A program made the translations under genes and the position numbers. From assembly GCA_029259835.1 (NCBI GenBank), contig JAJDEL010000083.1, forward strand, positions 1 through 12,638: a DNA stretch of 12,638 nt, in the 5' to 3' direction. Numbering within the stretch: the first letter of the stretch is position 1; each line of letters begins with the position of its first letter. The stretch is from Planctomicrobium sp. GTDB taxonomy: Bacteria > Planctomycetota > Planctomycetia > Planctomycetales > Planctomycetaceae. This document shows, in pieces, positions 1 to 7,997 of this stretch. The notes under the pieces were generated by a model. The model ran no database searches. It had not been told where the DNA came from and saw nothing but the letters and a program-made list of their open reading frames with translations.

Positions 1-753
1 ATCCGGAAAAGTCCTGACGCCACGCCGGTCCCAGGTGACGCCCTCGTCGGTCGAGACGAAAACATTCGCACCGCGCAGTGGATTGAGCTCACGGAAGCTG
101 CCCCGAAACTCGCGAAATCCGGGACGTTGGTCGAGCGAGATCGGCAGCATCCACTCGCCGGTGGAGAGCACTGTCGGTTTGTTGAGCGTGACGCCGTGCC
201 AGATGCGCCGCGGTTCAGACCAGACTGGCGCATCGGCATCGGGGTTCTCGCAAACGGTGGCCCACACGCCGGCGCGTCCATCAAACATGTCCATCGACTG
301 ATCGAAGATGAGCCAGAGCCGCCCTTTAGGATCCGTCCAGAGATTGCCAACCAGAATGCTGCGTTTCGCGCCGAGATCGTCCTCGTCGGAATCAAGCACG
401 ACGCGCGGGCTCGACCAGGTCTCGCCGTCGTCGTCGCTGGAAGCGAGAACGAAGAAGGCATCGGGACTGTCCCCGCCCGCGACCCAACAGGCCCACAGCC
501 GCCCGCCCGGAGTGCGCTCGATGCCGATGGTCATGCCATAGTCGAGTTTGTCGTAGTCGTACTTGGGAAGCGGCGACGTGTTCACAACCGGCGGAACAAG
601 CGCATAATCGGCGACTTTCTCCATCTTCGCGATGCGGGCGGCTTCGAGCGGCTTTGCGACAGCGGAAGCTTGCGAGGTGGCCTGGGCGACGGCTAACGAA
701 CAGGCTAGGCAGATGGTTGTTGCGACAGCGGATCGAATGATGGTGTTTGTCAT
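1..753 (-). CDS. BNR/Asp-box sialidase-like secreted protein (C-terminus outside window)
   Basis: An open frame of 251 codons reads in from the left edge, so only the N-terminal part is present. It starts at ATG 751-753 with a signal peptide (hydrophobic stretch about residues 5-23, likely cut after AVA). Two Asp-box motifs of the S-x-D-x-G-x-T-W type are visible: S106/D108/G110/T112/W113, and S234/D236/G238/T240/W241. They mark blades of a six-bladed beta-propeller as in exo-alpha-sialidases and related BNR-repeat hydrolases. By family knowledge such proteins release terminal sialic acids or bind and cleave other glycans outside the cytoplasm; the catalytic tyrosine and the later arginines of the triad would lie outside the window, so activity cannot be judged. 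The gene is GC-rich (41 of 60 bases in 481-540), unlike the amidohydrolase operon. No clear Shine-Dalgarno site precedes the start. Confidence 0.85.
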   Translation of the reverse strand, partial: MTNTIIRSAVATTICLACSLAVAQATSQASAVAKPLEAARIAKMEKVADYALVPPVVNTSPLPKYDYDKLDYGMTIGIERTPGGRLWACWVAGGDSPDAFFVLASSDDDGETWSSPRVVLDSDEDDLGAKRSILVGNLWTDPKGRLWLIFDQSMDMFDGRAGVWATVCENPDADAPVWSEPRRIWHGVTLNKPTVLSTGEWMLPISLDQRPGFREFRGSFRELNPLRGANVFVSTDEGVTWDRRGVRTFPD

Positions 754-797
754 AATAGCTCGTGGTTTATTCTGATGCGGTGACTTGGAAGAATCCC

Positions 798-1079
798 TCA
801 GTTGCCCTCGCAAGGATCGTGGGAAGCAGGAGTTGCGTTGGCAAACGAGGTTCCAGGAGCACCTGCGACGTTGCTGTTCCGCCACCGGGATGCGAGTCCT
901 GAGGCAACAACTGCGCACCACGGACCTTCGATCGCCGACGCAAGCGCGGCGGCCTCGCTGTGCAAAACGGTATGCGCCAGTGTACTTGCCATGCCACCGT
1001 TTTGCATGCCGGCTTCGATCGCGACGGTTCGGCAATCGACCTGGTTCAAGCGGCAGACTCGGGCCGCTGCATAACCGAA
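798..1079 (-). pseudogene. C-terminal remnant of a bile acid:sodium symporter family protein
   Basis: The minus-strand frame ending at TGA 798-800 contains the segment CRTVAIEAGMQNGGMASTLA, followed by SEAAALASAIEGPW and ASGLASRWRN. This is the pattern of the last transmembrane segments of the bile acid:sodium symporter (BASS/SBF) family, in which E-x-G-M-Q-N is a hallmark motif with sodium- and substrate-site residues. Only about 95 residues of an expected ~300-350 are left. There is no membrane protein N-terminus: upstream of about 1079 the frame runs directly into sequence that on the other strand belongs to a transposase remnant. The frame has no internal stop, so the truncation may be recent. 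Assignment is by motif recall and not by a search. It lies just upstream of, and in the same direction as, the sialidase gene. Confidence 0.7.
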
Positions 1080-1413
1080 GTTCTCCAAGGATAGTGAGGC
1101 CCTATTTTGGGTCGAAATCGAGGCCAACTTGATCGGCGGTGGCGAAAAAGCGTTCCCAAACGATCACGATACGCAGCAGAAACCCAAGCCAGTGGTTCCC
1201 TCGAAGGCAAATGAGGACAGAGCTGCACGTGCTGTCGTATTCGATTCTGACCTGTCTCGTCAGATAAATATCGTAGAACGATTGATCGGTTGGCTGAAAG
1301 AATTTCGACGCATCTTCGCCAGATTCGAGAAATCCGCAAAGAACTTCGGAGGCATGATTCGCCTCGGATTCATCCAACGCTACATGCGAAAAATCCTTCC
1401 TGACGAAGTTTAG
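1075..1413 (+). mobile_element. IS5-like transposase C-terminal remnant
   Basis: The plus-strand frame is open from 1075 (after TAA 1072-1074) to TAG 1411-1413. It carries the end of an IS4/IS5-type DDE transposase: a G-E-K-A-F segment resembling the usual G-D-K-A-Y, then PSKAN, then NIVERLIGWLKEFRRI, in which the E would be the third catalytic acid and the K seven residues later is kept. FARFEKSAKNFGGMIRLGFI follows, as in intact relatives. The usual Tyr and Arg before the Glu (Y-2-R-3-E-6-K signature) are Ser and Ile here. The first two catalytic Asp residues and roughly two thirds of the protein are missing, so it cannot transpose by itself. No terminal inverted repeats were recognised. 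It abuts the symporter remnant on the opposite strand, pointing to an insertion or deletion scar. Confidence 0.7.
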
Positions 1414-1423
1414 AAACGGAGCA

Positions 1424-2671
1424 CTAGTCTTTCAAATACTTCTTCTGATATTTGCGATAGAGCATTTTTTGCTTGTCGCTAAGATCGACCGGACGTCCGG
1501 CAATCCAGGCTTGCTTCACCTGGCTCGTCGTTTCGAGAGGTGTTCCAGAACTGATGAAAAAAGTTGCATTTTTTCCGGTTGTCAGGCTGCCGATGCGATC
1601 ATCGACTCCAAGGATCTCGGCAGTATTCAGGGTGATCGATTTCAGTGCATCGTCCATGGACAATCCATGGGCGACCGCAGTCGCTGCGTGATAAGGAAGA
1701 TTGCGAACGTTGTAACTGCTGGACCGACCATAGCCTGAGATGCAGTAGCGAATCCCAAGATCCTGAAGTTGTTTAGGTAACGAATACGCGGCATCGTATG
1801 CGTCGTGTCGGTAAAGAGGTTTGCGATGCACTGAAGAGAGAATTACAGGGATGTCATGCTTTTTCAATAACGGTGCACATTTCGGGGCATCATACCCTCC
1901 GAAGACAATGAGTTTGAGGCCCTCGTTTTGTGCAAAAGCAACCGCTCGATTGATCTCTTGCCAACGGTCGGCTTTCACGATGATCGGTTGATCGCCTGAC
2001 AGAACAGGCAACATGGCAGCCAGACGCGTGTCGTGCCGAGGAGGAGAATTCGCTTGAATCGACTTTTCATACCGACGTACATCGGTGAGAAATTCATGGA
2101 GCGTTTGCGAGTCTTTATCACTGTTTATGGAGACGATCATCGCTGCACTCGACTTGAGCGTCATCTCTTCATTCGTCCAGCCATCCAACTGCATGATGGC
2201 TGCCTGTCCAGCAATCAATCCGCCTGTGGGGATGGTCATATTCAATAACACACCGTTACTACGCGTGACCGGAATCAGTTCGCTATCTGGATTCACGCTG
2301 ACATTCGCTAAGACGTTGGGATTGAGTTGTCCGGTTTCTCGATAGTCGTTCGTCGCACGCACCGCACTGATTTCCACAAGGCCGATCCGAGAGTATGGTT
2401 CGAAAAGTCCAGGATAGAGATGCATTTTTTTCGCTTTGACGACGTGTGCTCCTTCGGGAAGTTCAATGTCGATTCCAACGGCGGTGATGATTCCATGATC
2501 GAAAATCAGAGTTCCATTCTCGATGGAAGGGGCACTCACGGGATGAATTGTTCCCCCGACGATTGCAACTGGAGAATCAGGCAACTTTCCGGGGATTTGA
2601 TCAGAAGCGACGCTCGGTCGCAGAGTTGCAAAGGCAATTAGAATGGCAGTCAAATAAAAGTATTGATGCAT
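1424..2671 (-). CDS. Secreted amidohydrolase-like protein lacking metal ligands
   Basis: A 415-residue protein with an N-terminal signal peptide (about residues 1-22, cut near VAS|DQ). Residues ~35-85 form the composite beta-sandwich start typical of amidohydrolases (GGTIHPVSAPSIENGTLIF). The strand that normally carries the H-x-H metal pair reads YPGLFEPYSRIG (86-97): aligned on PGL, the two histidines are Tyr93 and Arg95. The later His and Asp ligand strands also look changed (IVKADRWQEI near 231, ISGYG near 311-315). The C-terminus keeps the family signature (LNTAEILGVDDRIGSLTTGKNATFFI, within 348-373). It is the second gene of an operon, 52 bp after the 1066-residue paralogue, and resembles that protein's N-terminal half more than its active half. 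A non-catalytic partner or binding protein is inferred. No strong Shine-Dalgarno site precedes ATG 2669-2671. Confidence 0.85.
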   Translation of the reverse strand: MHQYFYLTAILIAFATLRPSVASDQIPGKLPDSPVAIVGGTIHPVSAPSIENGTLIFDHGIITAVGIDIELPEGAHVVKAKKMHLYPGLFEPYSRIGLVEISAVRATNDYRETGQLNPNVLANVSVNPDSELIPVTRSNGVLLNMTIPTGGLIAGQAAIMQLDGWTNEEMTLKSSAAMIVSINSDKDSQTLHEFLTDVRRYEKSIQANSPPRHDTRLAAMLPVLSGDQPIIVKADRWQEINRAVAFAQNEGLKLIVFGGYDAPKCAPLLKKHDIPVILSSVHRKPLYRHDAYDAAYSLPKQLQDLGIRYCISGYGRSSSYNVRNLPYHAATAVAHGLSMDDALKSITLNTAEILGVDDRIGSLTTGKNATFFISSGTPLETTSQVKQAWIAGRPVDLSDKQKMLYRKYQKKYLKD

Positions 2672-2723
2672 AGTTTCAAAATTGAAGTTTGAGATCGAGA
2701 TTAAAAAAAGAATCTACCGGATG

Positions 2724-5700
2724 TTATTCATGACCATGTTCATGATGATCATGTCCGTGAGCCTCGCAAAATTCGTCGTGACGGGGCCACTCAGCGGTCG
2801 GATCATGAGCTTCGTCACCTGCATTCATCATGGGGGCACGGCTATCAAGGATTTTTTGAATGAGCGTGTTCCGCATGTTCAAAATCACCTTTCGTTCTGC
2901 TCGTTCCTCAACACTGTCGAAGTATTTCTTTCCATCGATCCAGGTTTGTTCGCAACGACTGAAATTCGACAAAGGTGATCCCGACCAGACGACTAAATCT
3001 GCGTGTTTTCCGACTTCGAGCGAGCCGACATGTTCGTCAATTCGCAATTGGATTGCTGGATTCAAGGTCACAAACTTCAGTGCTTCCGAAGGAGAAACAT
3101 TCCCGTATTTCACCGCCTTGGCGGCTTCCTGATTCATTCGCCGTCCGATTTCTCCATCATCGGAATTAAACGACACAACGATTCCCTGATCATGCATGAT
3201 CGCTCCGTTGTAAGGAATCGCATCCTGTACTTCGGATTTGTACGCCCACCAGTCGGAGAACGAAGAACCTGTTGCTCCATGTTTCGCCATCGCATCAGCG
3301 ACCTTGTATCCTTCAAGGATATGTTGAAAAGAGCCAATCGTGATTTCAAACTCATCCAACGTTCGAATCAACGCCAGAATTTCGTCCTGTCGATAACTAT
3401 GGCAGTGTATCCAGCGTTCTCCAGTTAAGATTTCTGCGACAGCTTCGAGTTCCAAGTCGATGCGAGGCGGCAACCCTTTTTGAGTTGTTGCATACTCTTT
3501 CTTACGTCGAGAATACTCTCTTGCTTCCAGGAGTTCGTCACGCATGATCTGCTCGACCCCCATGCGTGTCTGAGGGTAGCGAGTTGTGTGCTCATCCCCC
3601 CAATTACTTTGTTTGACGTTCTCCCCCAGTGCAAATTTAATTCCTGATGGTGCTTCCTTGAATCGCAGATCTTCATAGCAGGAGCCCCATCGCATTTTGA
3701 TGACTTGGTTCTGACCGCCGATTGGGTTCGCCGAGCCATGCAGGATGTTTGATGACGTCAAACCTCCTGCAAGTTGCCAGTAGATATCGATGTCATCGCA
3801 ATCCAGGAAGTCACCAATGCGAACCTCAGCAGTGACCGCTTGCGCACTCTCATTAATTCCACCATCAGAAGCAATATGCGAATGGCAATCAATCAGACCG
3901 GGCGTAATGTGCTTGCCGGCGGCATCGATGACAATTGCATCTTTCGGAATTTTGATACCCTTTCCGACCTCGACGATCTTTCCATTTTTCACCAAGATTG
4001 TGCCTCGCTTGATGATCCCCATAGGGCCAGACGTCCAGATTGTGGCTCTTTTGAACGCAACAATGGCTGCCGAATTCGGCAGCTCGATTCGACCAAATGC
4101 TCCTAAAGGGTAATTGACAGGAAAACTCGCTGGCAAACTTCTAGCAGCGGTTTTCTGTTTTTCTTCTTGCTCTGCTTTTCCTTCTTCGTCGCTCTCCGCT
4201 TTGTCTTCATTCTTAACGATATTTTTTGCGTCAGTGGATTCAGATTTCTTAATCTCAGCATCCTCTTTTGATTGCTCAATTCCCAAAGGATTGGCAGACA
4301 TTGCCAGAGAAGATCGTGTGCCATCTGGCCAATTGAGAGTTCCTAACCACTCCTTAGATTCTCTTCCAAGAACGACTGAAAATGTCACCACACCGCGATG
4401 ACCGAACTGATCTCCCAGAAATTGTCCTACGAGATGGCTGTCCTCTTGAGATATCGCTTTCAATTCAACGGCATCTTGAAACTTGGGTAGAGTCTGATCT
4501 GGACGAATTTTTGCTTTGAGTTTTTCTTTGCCAGTAATGTTGATCAGTAATGACAAATCATTTTTCTGGGAAACACTCGATATTGTGATTTTCCAATCTC
4601 CTCGCAAGTCTACTTTTTCATCTTGATCATGTTGAATGCGGTCGCCTTGAACCCATGTTTCGACGATCTTGGTTTTGCCGTCGAAGAGGTCCCCATCCGT
4701 GATGACAAAACTTGCGAGCTTGCCAGGCTCGAGTGTTCCAAGTTGATCGTCAATTTGAAATCGCTTCGCTGGAGTTGTTGTCAGAGCTTTCAGTGCAGCA
4801 TCTGAAGAGAAACCGCGATTCACTGCGAGCCGCAAATTCTTTAGAAACTCTTTTTTGTCATTCAACTGGTGAGTGGTGAGAAGGATTTCCACACCCCGTT
4901 CTTCCAGTCGGACAAGATTCGAGGGGGCATGGTCCCAATGCATCAATGATTCGAGAGTGACTGAGTTTGCTGATTCCGGACTGGCAACGTTGGGAGCTTT
5001 AGGAAATGCAACCGGCACGATAAGCGGTCGACCTGTTTGTTGAATTTCTTCAAGGCGTCGATATTCGTTGCCGCTGCCGACCAGGATCAAATTCAACTTG
5101 AACTCACGCGCAAAATCGTTCGCTCGTAAGGCGAATAACTCATTGCTTGTTTCCAACATCACCGGATGCTTACCACTCACAAACGGCAGTATTGCTTCGA
5201 GGCTAATATTCTTTTCGGGCAGCGCTAAAGATGAATCGATGCCCACAGCACGGTGGGCTTCTCGATACCAAATTGCGTCGTAGAATGACTGCCGAGCAAG
5301 GGCCACAGCGCCCATCGGAGAGTTCGGATAGACTTCGCGATCCCCGCTCCTTCTGGGGATGGTCAGTTCACCATTCAAGGCGACATGGTCCTTTAAAATA
5401 AGTTCGTGGATGTCATCAGTCCCTAATGAATACAAAGCACTCTGGCCCCGAATCACGCCTTCTTTAGGAGCAATCAAACGAGCAACAAACCCTTGCTGAC
5501 GTAATTCTTCAGCTGCGAGATGCGTCTTTTGAATTGCGGAAGTCACTTCAAAAGACGCACGAATTTGAGGATTCCAGTAAGCAGTTGCTGGACGTTTGTT
5601 CGCTGCATCCAGAGTGACTTCTGCATAGGAATCAATAAAGCCGGGGTAGGCTGTTTTTCCCGTGGCATCAATCACGTCGGCACCAGCCGGTGGCTCGACG

Positions 5701-5924
5701 TCAGGACCCATCGCAGTAATTTTACTGCCACGAACGACGAGCGTCCCTTGATCGGTAACTTGACCTGACCCATGAATAATTCGAAGCCCGGTGATTGCAA
5801 AAACTCGCGTACGATGTTGTCGCAACCCTTCCACCTGCTTTGAATTCGACTCCTCCGCACTTGCGAATTGAACAATAATCAACGAAACGAGACCGGCAAA
5901 CAGTATTCTCAATAGTGAAAGCAT
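2724..5924 (-). CDS. Tandem two-domain secreted amidohydrolase (one degenerate, one metal-binding)
   Basis: A 1066-residue protein with a signal peptide (residues 1-23, cut after ASA). Residues ~36-430 are an amidohydrolase-like module whose H-x-H position reads SYAE (Tyr100/Glu102), so its metal site is lost. Residues ~435-545 are a beta-rich segment I cannot assign. Residues ~546-596 are an acidic Glu/Lys/Asp linker. Residues ~610-1005 are a second amidohydrolase module that keeps H681-x-H683 (PGLIDCHSH), H840/H842 (WIHCHSYR), H868 (FQHILEG) and D922/D923 (NSDDGE), the expected ligand set of imidazolonepropionase-like amidohydrolases. The C-terminus is histidine-rich (HGHDHHEHGHE, from residue 1056). 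The substrate is unknown; by family it hydrolyses a C-N bond with bound divalent metal, outside the cytoplasm. It leads an operon with the 415-residue paralogue. ATG 5922-5924 gives a clean signal peptide. Confidence 0.9.
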   Translation of the reverse strand: MLSLLRILFAGLVSLIIVQFASAEESNSKQVEGLRQHRTRVFAITGLRIIHGSGQVTDQGTLVVRGSKITAMGPDVEPPAGADVIDATGKTAYPGFIDSYAEVTLDAANKRPATAYWNPQIRASFEVTSAIQKTHLAAEELRQQGFVARLIAPKEGVIRGQSALYSLGTDDIHELILKDHVALNGELTIPRRSGDREVYPNSPMGAVALARQSFYDAIWYREAHRAVGIDSSLALPEKNISLEAILPFVSGKHPVMLETSNELFALRANDFAREFKLNLILVGSGNEYRRLEEIQQTGRPLIVPVAFPKAPNVASPESANSVTLESLMHWDHAPSNLVRLEERGVEILLTTHQLNDKKEFLKNLRLAVNRGFSSDAALKALTTTPAKRFQIDDQLGTLEPGKLASFVITDGDLFDGKTKIVETWVQGDRIQHDQDEKVDLRGDWKITISSVSQKNDLSLLINITGKEKLKAKIRPDQTLPKFQDAVELKAISQEDSHLVGQFLGDQFGHRGVVTFSVVLGRESKEWLGTLNWPDGTRSSLAMSANPLGIEQSKEDAEIKKSESTDAKNIVKNEDKAESDEEGKAEQEEKQKTAARSLPASFPVNYPLGAFGRIELPNSAAIVAFKRATIWTSGPMGIIKRGTILVKNGKIVEVGKGIKIPKDAIVIDAAGKHITPGLIDCHSHIASDGGINESAQAVTAEVRIGDFLDCDDIDIYWQLAGGLTSSNILHGSANPIGGQNQVIKMRWGSCYEDLRFKEAPSGIKFALGENVKQSNWGDEHTTRYPQTRMGVEQIMRDELLEAREYSRRKKEYATTQKGLPPRIDLELEAVAEILTGERWIHCHSYRQDEILALIRTLDEFEITIGSFQHILEGYKVADAMAKHGATGSSFSDWWAYKSEVQDAIPYNGAIMHDQGIVVSFNSDDGEIGRRMNQEAAKAVKYGNVSPSEALKFVTLNPAIQLRIDEHVGSLEVGKHADLVVWSGSPLSNFSRCEQTWIDGKKYFDSVEERAERKVILNMRNTLIQKILDSRAPMMNAGDEAHDPTAEWPRHDEFCEAHGHDHHEHGHE

Positions 5925-6560
5925 AGGGATTCATGAACCAAAAGAATGAGAGTCAAAGAGTTTGGCAACAATCAGTCCATGGTGAATGATCCAAGGACCT
6001 GTTGCCAGCAACAATTTTCAGATTGGGCTGATGAAGCAGTTTTTTGCGTACTCTGACTAATACGGTACACTGAATTACAGCGTACGATAGATAATCGCCA
6101 TTGGTCGACGCCAACAGTCGCGTCATCTTAGACCCACATGTGACCGCCGGATCTTCTCCGACTACAATGCTCCAAAGCCCGCTGTCAGAGCCGCATGAAA
6201 TCCCCTGTGCTTTTTCAATACGACTGCCAATTGCACATAACAGTGACCGATTCGTGTTTCATTCGCTCCCATACTAAGTGGACAGGGCGTGAACTGGCTA
6301 CTTGAAACTTCTTTCTACTCGAAAGATTCACGCTCACTCAGTATCGTTGTCTTCGCTGAGAGAATTCCTAACTCGCAATATGTGTTCCCACACCGTTGAC
6401 ACCAGATGACAGAACACTCCAAAGTTCAACCTTTCAATCCGCCAATCGAGTTTCAGTCTGAACTTCCCATGTTCATGTGAATTCTACGTTTTTAATGCAG
6501 CGCGAGAAATCAGTGATGAACAACCGCGATACAACCACGACTGACGTGAAAAGGAATGCT
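5925..6560. other. Divergent intergenic region between amidohydrolase operon and sulfatase
   Basis: About 640 bases separate the divergent starts and must hold the promoters of both units. A weak plus-strand sigma70-like pair is TTGCGT at 6044-6049 and TACACT at 6066-6071 (16 bp apart), but it is about 490 bases before the sulfatase start, so the assignment is doubtful. No strong operator palindrome, riboswitch-like fold or tRNA was recognised. On the minus strand a frame stays open from 6258 to TGA 5953-5955 (about 100 codons) but has no ATG before 6124-6126; it would leave a 57-residue peptide without recognisable features. I do not call it a gene. Confidence 0.5.
6550..6554 (+). promoter_or_regulatory. 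Shine-Dalgarno site choosing the sulfatase start
   Basis: AAGGA lies six bases before ATG 6561-6563, good spacing for a ribosome binding site. The four other in-frame candidates (GTG 6477, ATG 6495, GTG 6513, ATG 6516) have no comparable site, and starting at 6561 gives a compact signal peptide. This supports 6561 as the start, though 6516 remains possible. Confidence 0.5.
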
Positions 6561-7988
6561 ATGTTCACTCGAGTCATTGCCTTGATTGCCTGTTGTTGCC
6601 TGTTGTCCTTGGACGCCATGGCTGAGTCGATCAAAATCGACCACCCCAATGTCGTTTTTCTTCTTGCTGATGATCTCGGATGGACCGGCCTGAATTGCTT
6701 CGGAAGCGATCTGTACGAGACGCCGAATTTGGATCGTCTGGTCGTTGACGGAATGAAGTTCACCCATGCCTATGCGGCGTGTACTGTCTGTTCACCGACT
6801 CGTGCATCCGTGATGACAGGGATGTACCCGGCGCGACTTCACTGCACCGATTTTATTGCCGGTCAAAATCGCCCTTTTGCCAAACTACGAATTCCCGACT
6901 GGACCAAACAACTGGAATCTCGCCATGTCACGATGGCCGAAGCTCTAAAAAAATCCGGGTACCGAACCGCTCACATTGGGAAGTGGCACTTGAGCGGGAA
7001 GGGTTCTGAGGCAAAAGGGACGGATGCTCAGAGCCAGGGTTTCGACATCTCGATTTCTCGCCCTCGCGGTACGAAGGGCTACTACCTGAAAAAGGAGACA
7101 CAATCGAAACAAGGCACGAACTACTTGACTGACTGGTTGACCGACAAAGCCTGTGATTTCATCAATGACGAATCGCAAACACGTCCGTTCTTTTTATATT
7201 TTGCCTACAACGTTCCACACACTCCGATTCAGGGGCGCAAAGACTTGGTCGAGTCCTTTGCCGACAAAGTAGACGAGAATGCGACGCACAAAAATCCGAT
7301 CTTCGCAGCGATGGTGAAAAGCTTGGATGAAAGTGTTGGTCGCGTTTTAGACGCCATCGAAAAACGGGGGCTGACCGAGGAAACGGTCATTATTTTCACT
7401 TCGGACAACGGTGGGCTCACACAGCGAAATGGCAAACATGATGGATTCACGGAAAACTTACCACTGCGTCGCGGCAAAGGATCAGCGTACGAGGGTGGTG
7501 TGCGAGTGCCGACGATCATCCGCTGGCCTGGGGTGACCTCGGCGGGCACGGTTTGCGAGGAACCAATCATGACGATCGATTACTACCCGACTTTGCTGGA
7601 ATTGCTTGGGATTAACGGCGACGCAAAGCACAACGAATCCATCGATGGCCAGAGCATCAAGCGTCTGTTGGAGGATCCGTCTGCCACAATCAACCGCAGC
7701 CTTTATTGGCACTATCCCCACTACCACGCTGGCGGAGACGGACCCTATAGTGCTGTTCGCGACGGCAATTACAGGTTGATCGAATTCCATGAGGACAAGA
7801 CTGCGCGACTCTATGATCTGGCCAATGACATCGGTGAACAAACGGACTTGGCGAAAGCAATGCCGAAAAAAGTAGATGCTCTTCGATCGCAACTTCACCA
7901 ATGGCGCCTGTCCGTTGCAGCTCAGATGCCCACGATCAACCCAAACTATGATCCAAAGCGAGCTGGCAACCAGTCGAGGTCAAAGTGA
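6561..7988 (+). CDS. Secreted formylglycine-dependent sulfatase (arylsulfatase family)
   Basis: A 475-residue type I sulfatase. It has a signal peptide (MFTRVIALIACCCLLSLDAMA, likely cut after AMA; the LIAC segment could instead be read as a lipobox). D37-D38 (LLADDLG) are metal ligands. C77 in CSPTR (C77, P79, R81) is the cysteine converted to formylglycine by a sulfatase-modifying enzyme encoded elsewhere. GKWH (K141, H143), H220-T-P, D282-N283 (TSDNGG) and K306 complete the family set. The length is normal for the family and all key residues are present, so it should be active. It removes sulfate esters from a sulfated sugar or aryl substrate; the exact substrate cannot be read from sequence. 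It stands alone on the plus strand, divergent from the amidohydrolase operon and convergent with the next gene, whose stop lies 9 bases away. Longer forms from GTG 6477 or ATG 6495/6516 would add 15-28 residues before the signal peptide. Confidence 0.92.
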   Translation: MFTRVIALIACCCLLSLDAMAESIKIDHPNVVFLLADDLGWTGLNCFGSDLYETPNLDRLVVDGMKFTHAYAACTVCSPTRASVMTGMYPARLHCTDFIAGQNRPFAKLRIPDWTKQLESRHVTMAEALKKSGYRTAHIGKWHLSGKGSEAKGTDAQSQGFDISISRPRGTKGYYLKKETQSKQGTNYLTDWLTDKACDFINDESQTRPFFLYFAYNVPHTPIQGRKDLVESFADKVDENATHKNPIFAAMVKSLDESVGRVLDAIEKRGLTEETVIIFTSDNGGLTQRNGKHDGFTENLPLRRGKGSAYEGGVRVPTIIRWPGVTSAGTVCEEPIMTIDYYPTLLELLGINGDAKHNESIDGQSIKRLLEDPSATINRSLYWHYPHYHAGGDGPYSAVRDGNYRLIEFHEDKTARLYDLANDIGEQTDLAKAMPKKVDALRSQLHQWRLSVAAQMPTINPNYDPKRAGNQSRSK

Positions 7989-7997
7989 GCGAATCGT

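Noticed and set aside
127..696. Long plus-strand frame of 189 codons
   Set aside because: It is the antisense shadow of the sialidase-like gene, whose minus frame has a signal peptide and Asp-box motifs; GC-rich coding DNA often leaves such open antisense frames.
785..1132. Plus-strand frame overlapping the symporter remnant
   Set aside because: The minus-strand frame carries the symporter motifs; the plus frame is Arg/Ser-rich without any family feature.
1654..1663. Perfect 10-base palindrome GTCCATGGAC
   Set aside because: It lies inside the coding region of the 415-residue amidohydrolase-like protein and has no partner site or promoter context.
2733..2756. Repeated CATG/ATCATG pattern resembling a small tandem repeat
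   Set aside because: It is the codon pattern of the histidine-rich C-terminal tail of the amidohydrolase and not a separate repeat element.
5953..6258. Minus-strand frame open for about 100 codons in the divergent intergenic region
   Set aside because: There is no ATG or GTG until 6124-6126, no Shine-Dalgarno site, and no recognised motif; it ends 29 bases before the amidohydrolase start, where a promoter is expected. Chance is the simplest explanation.
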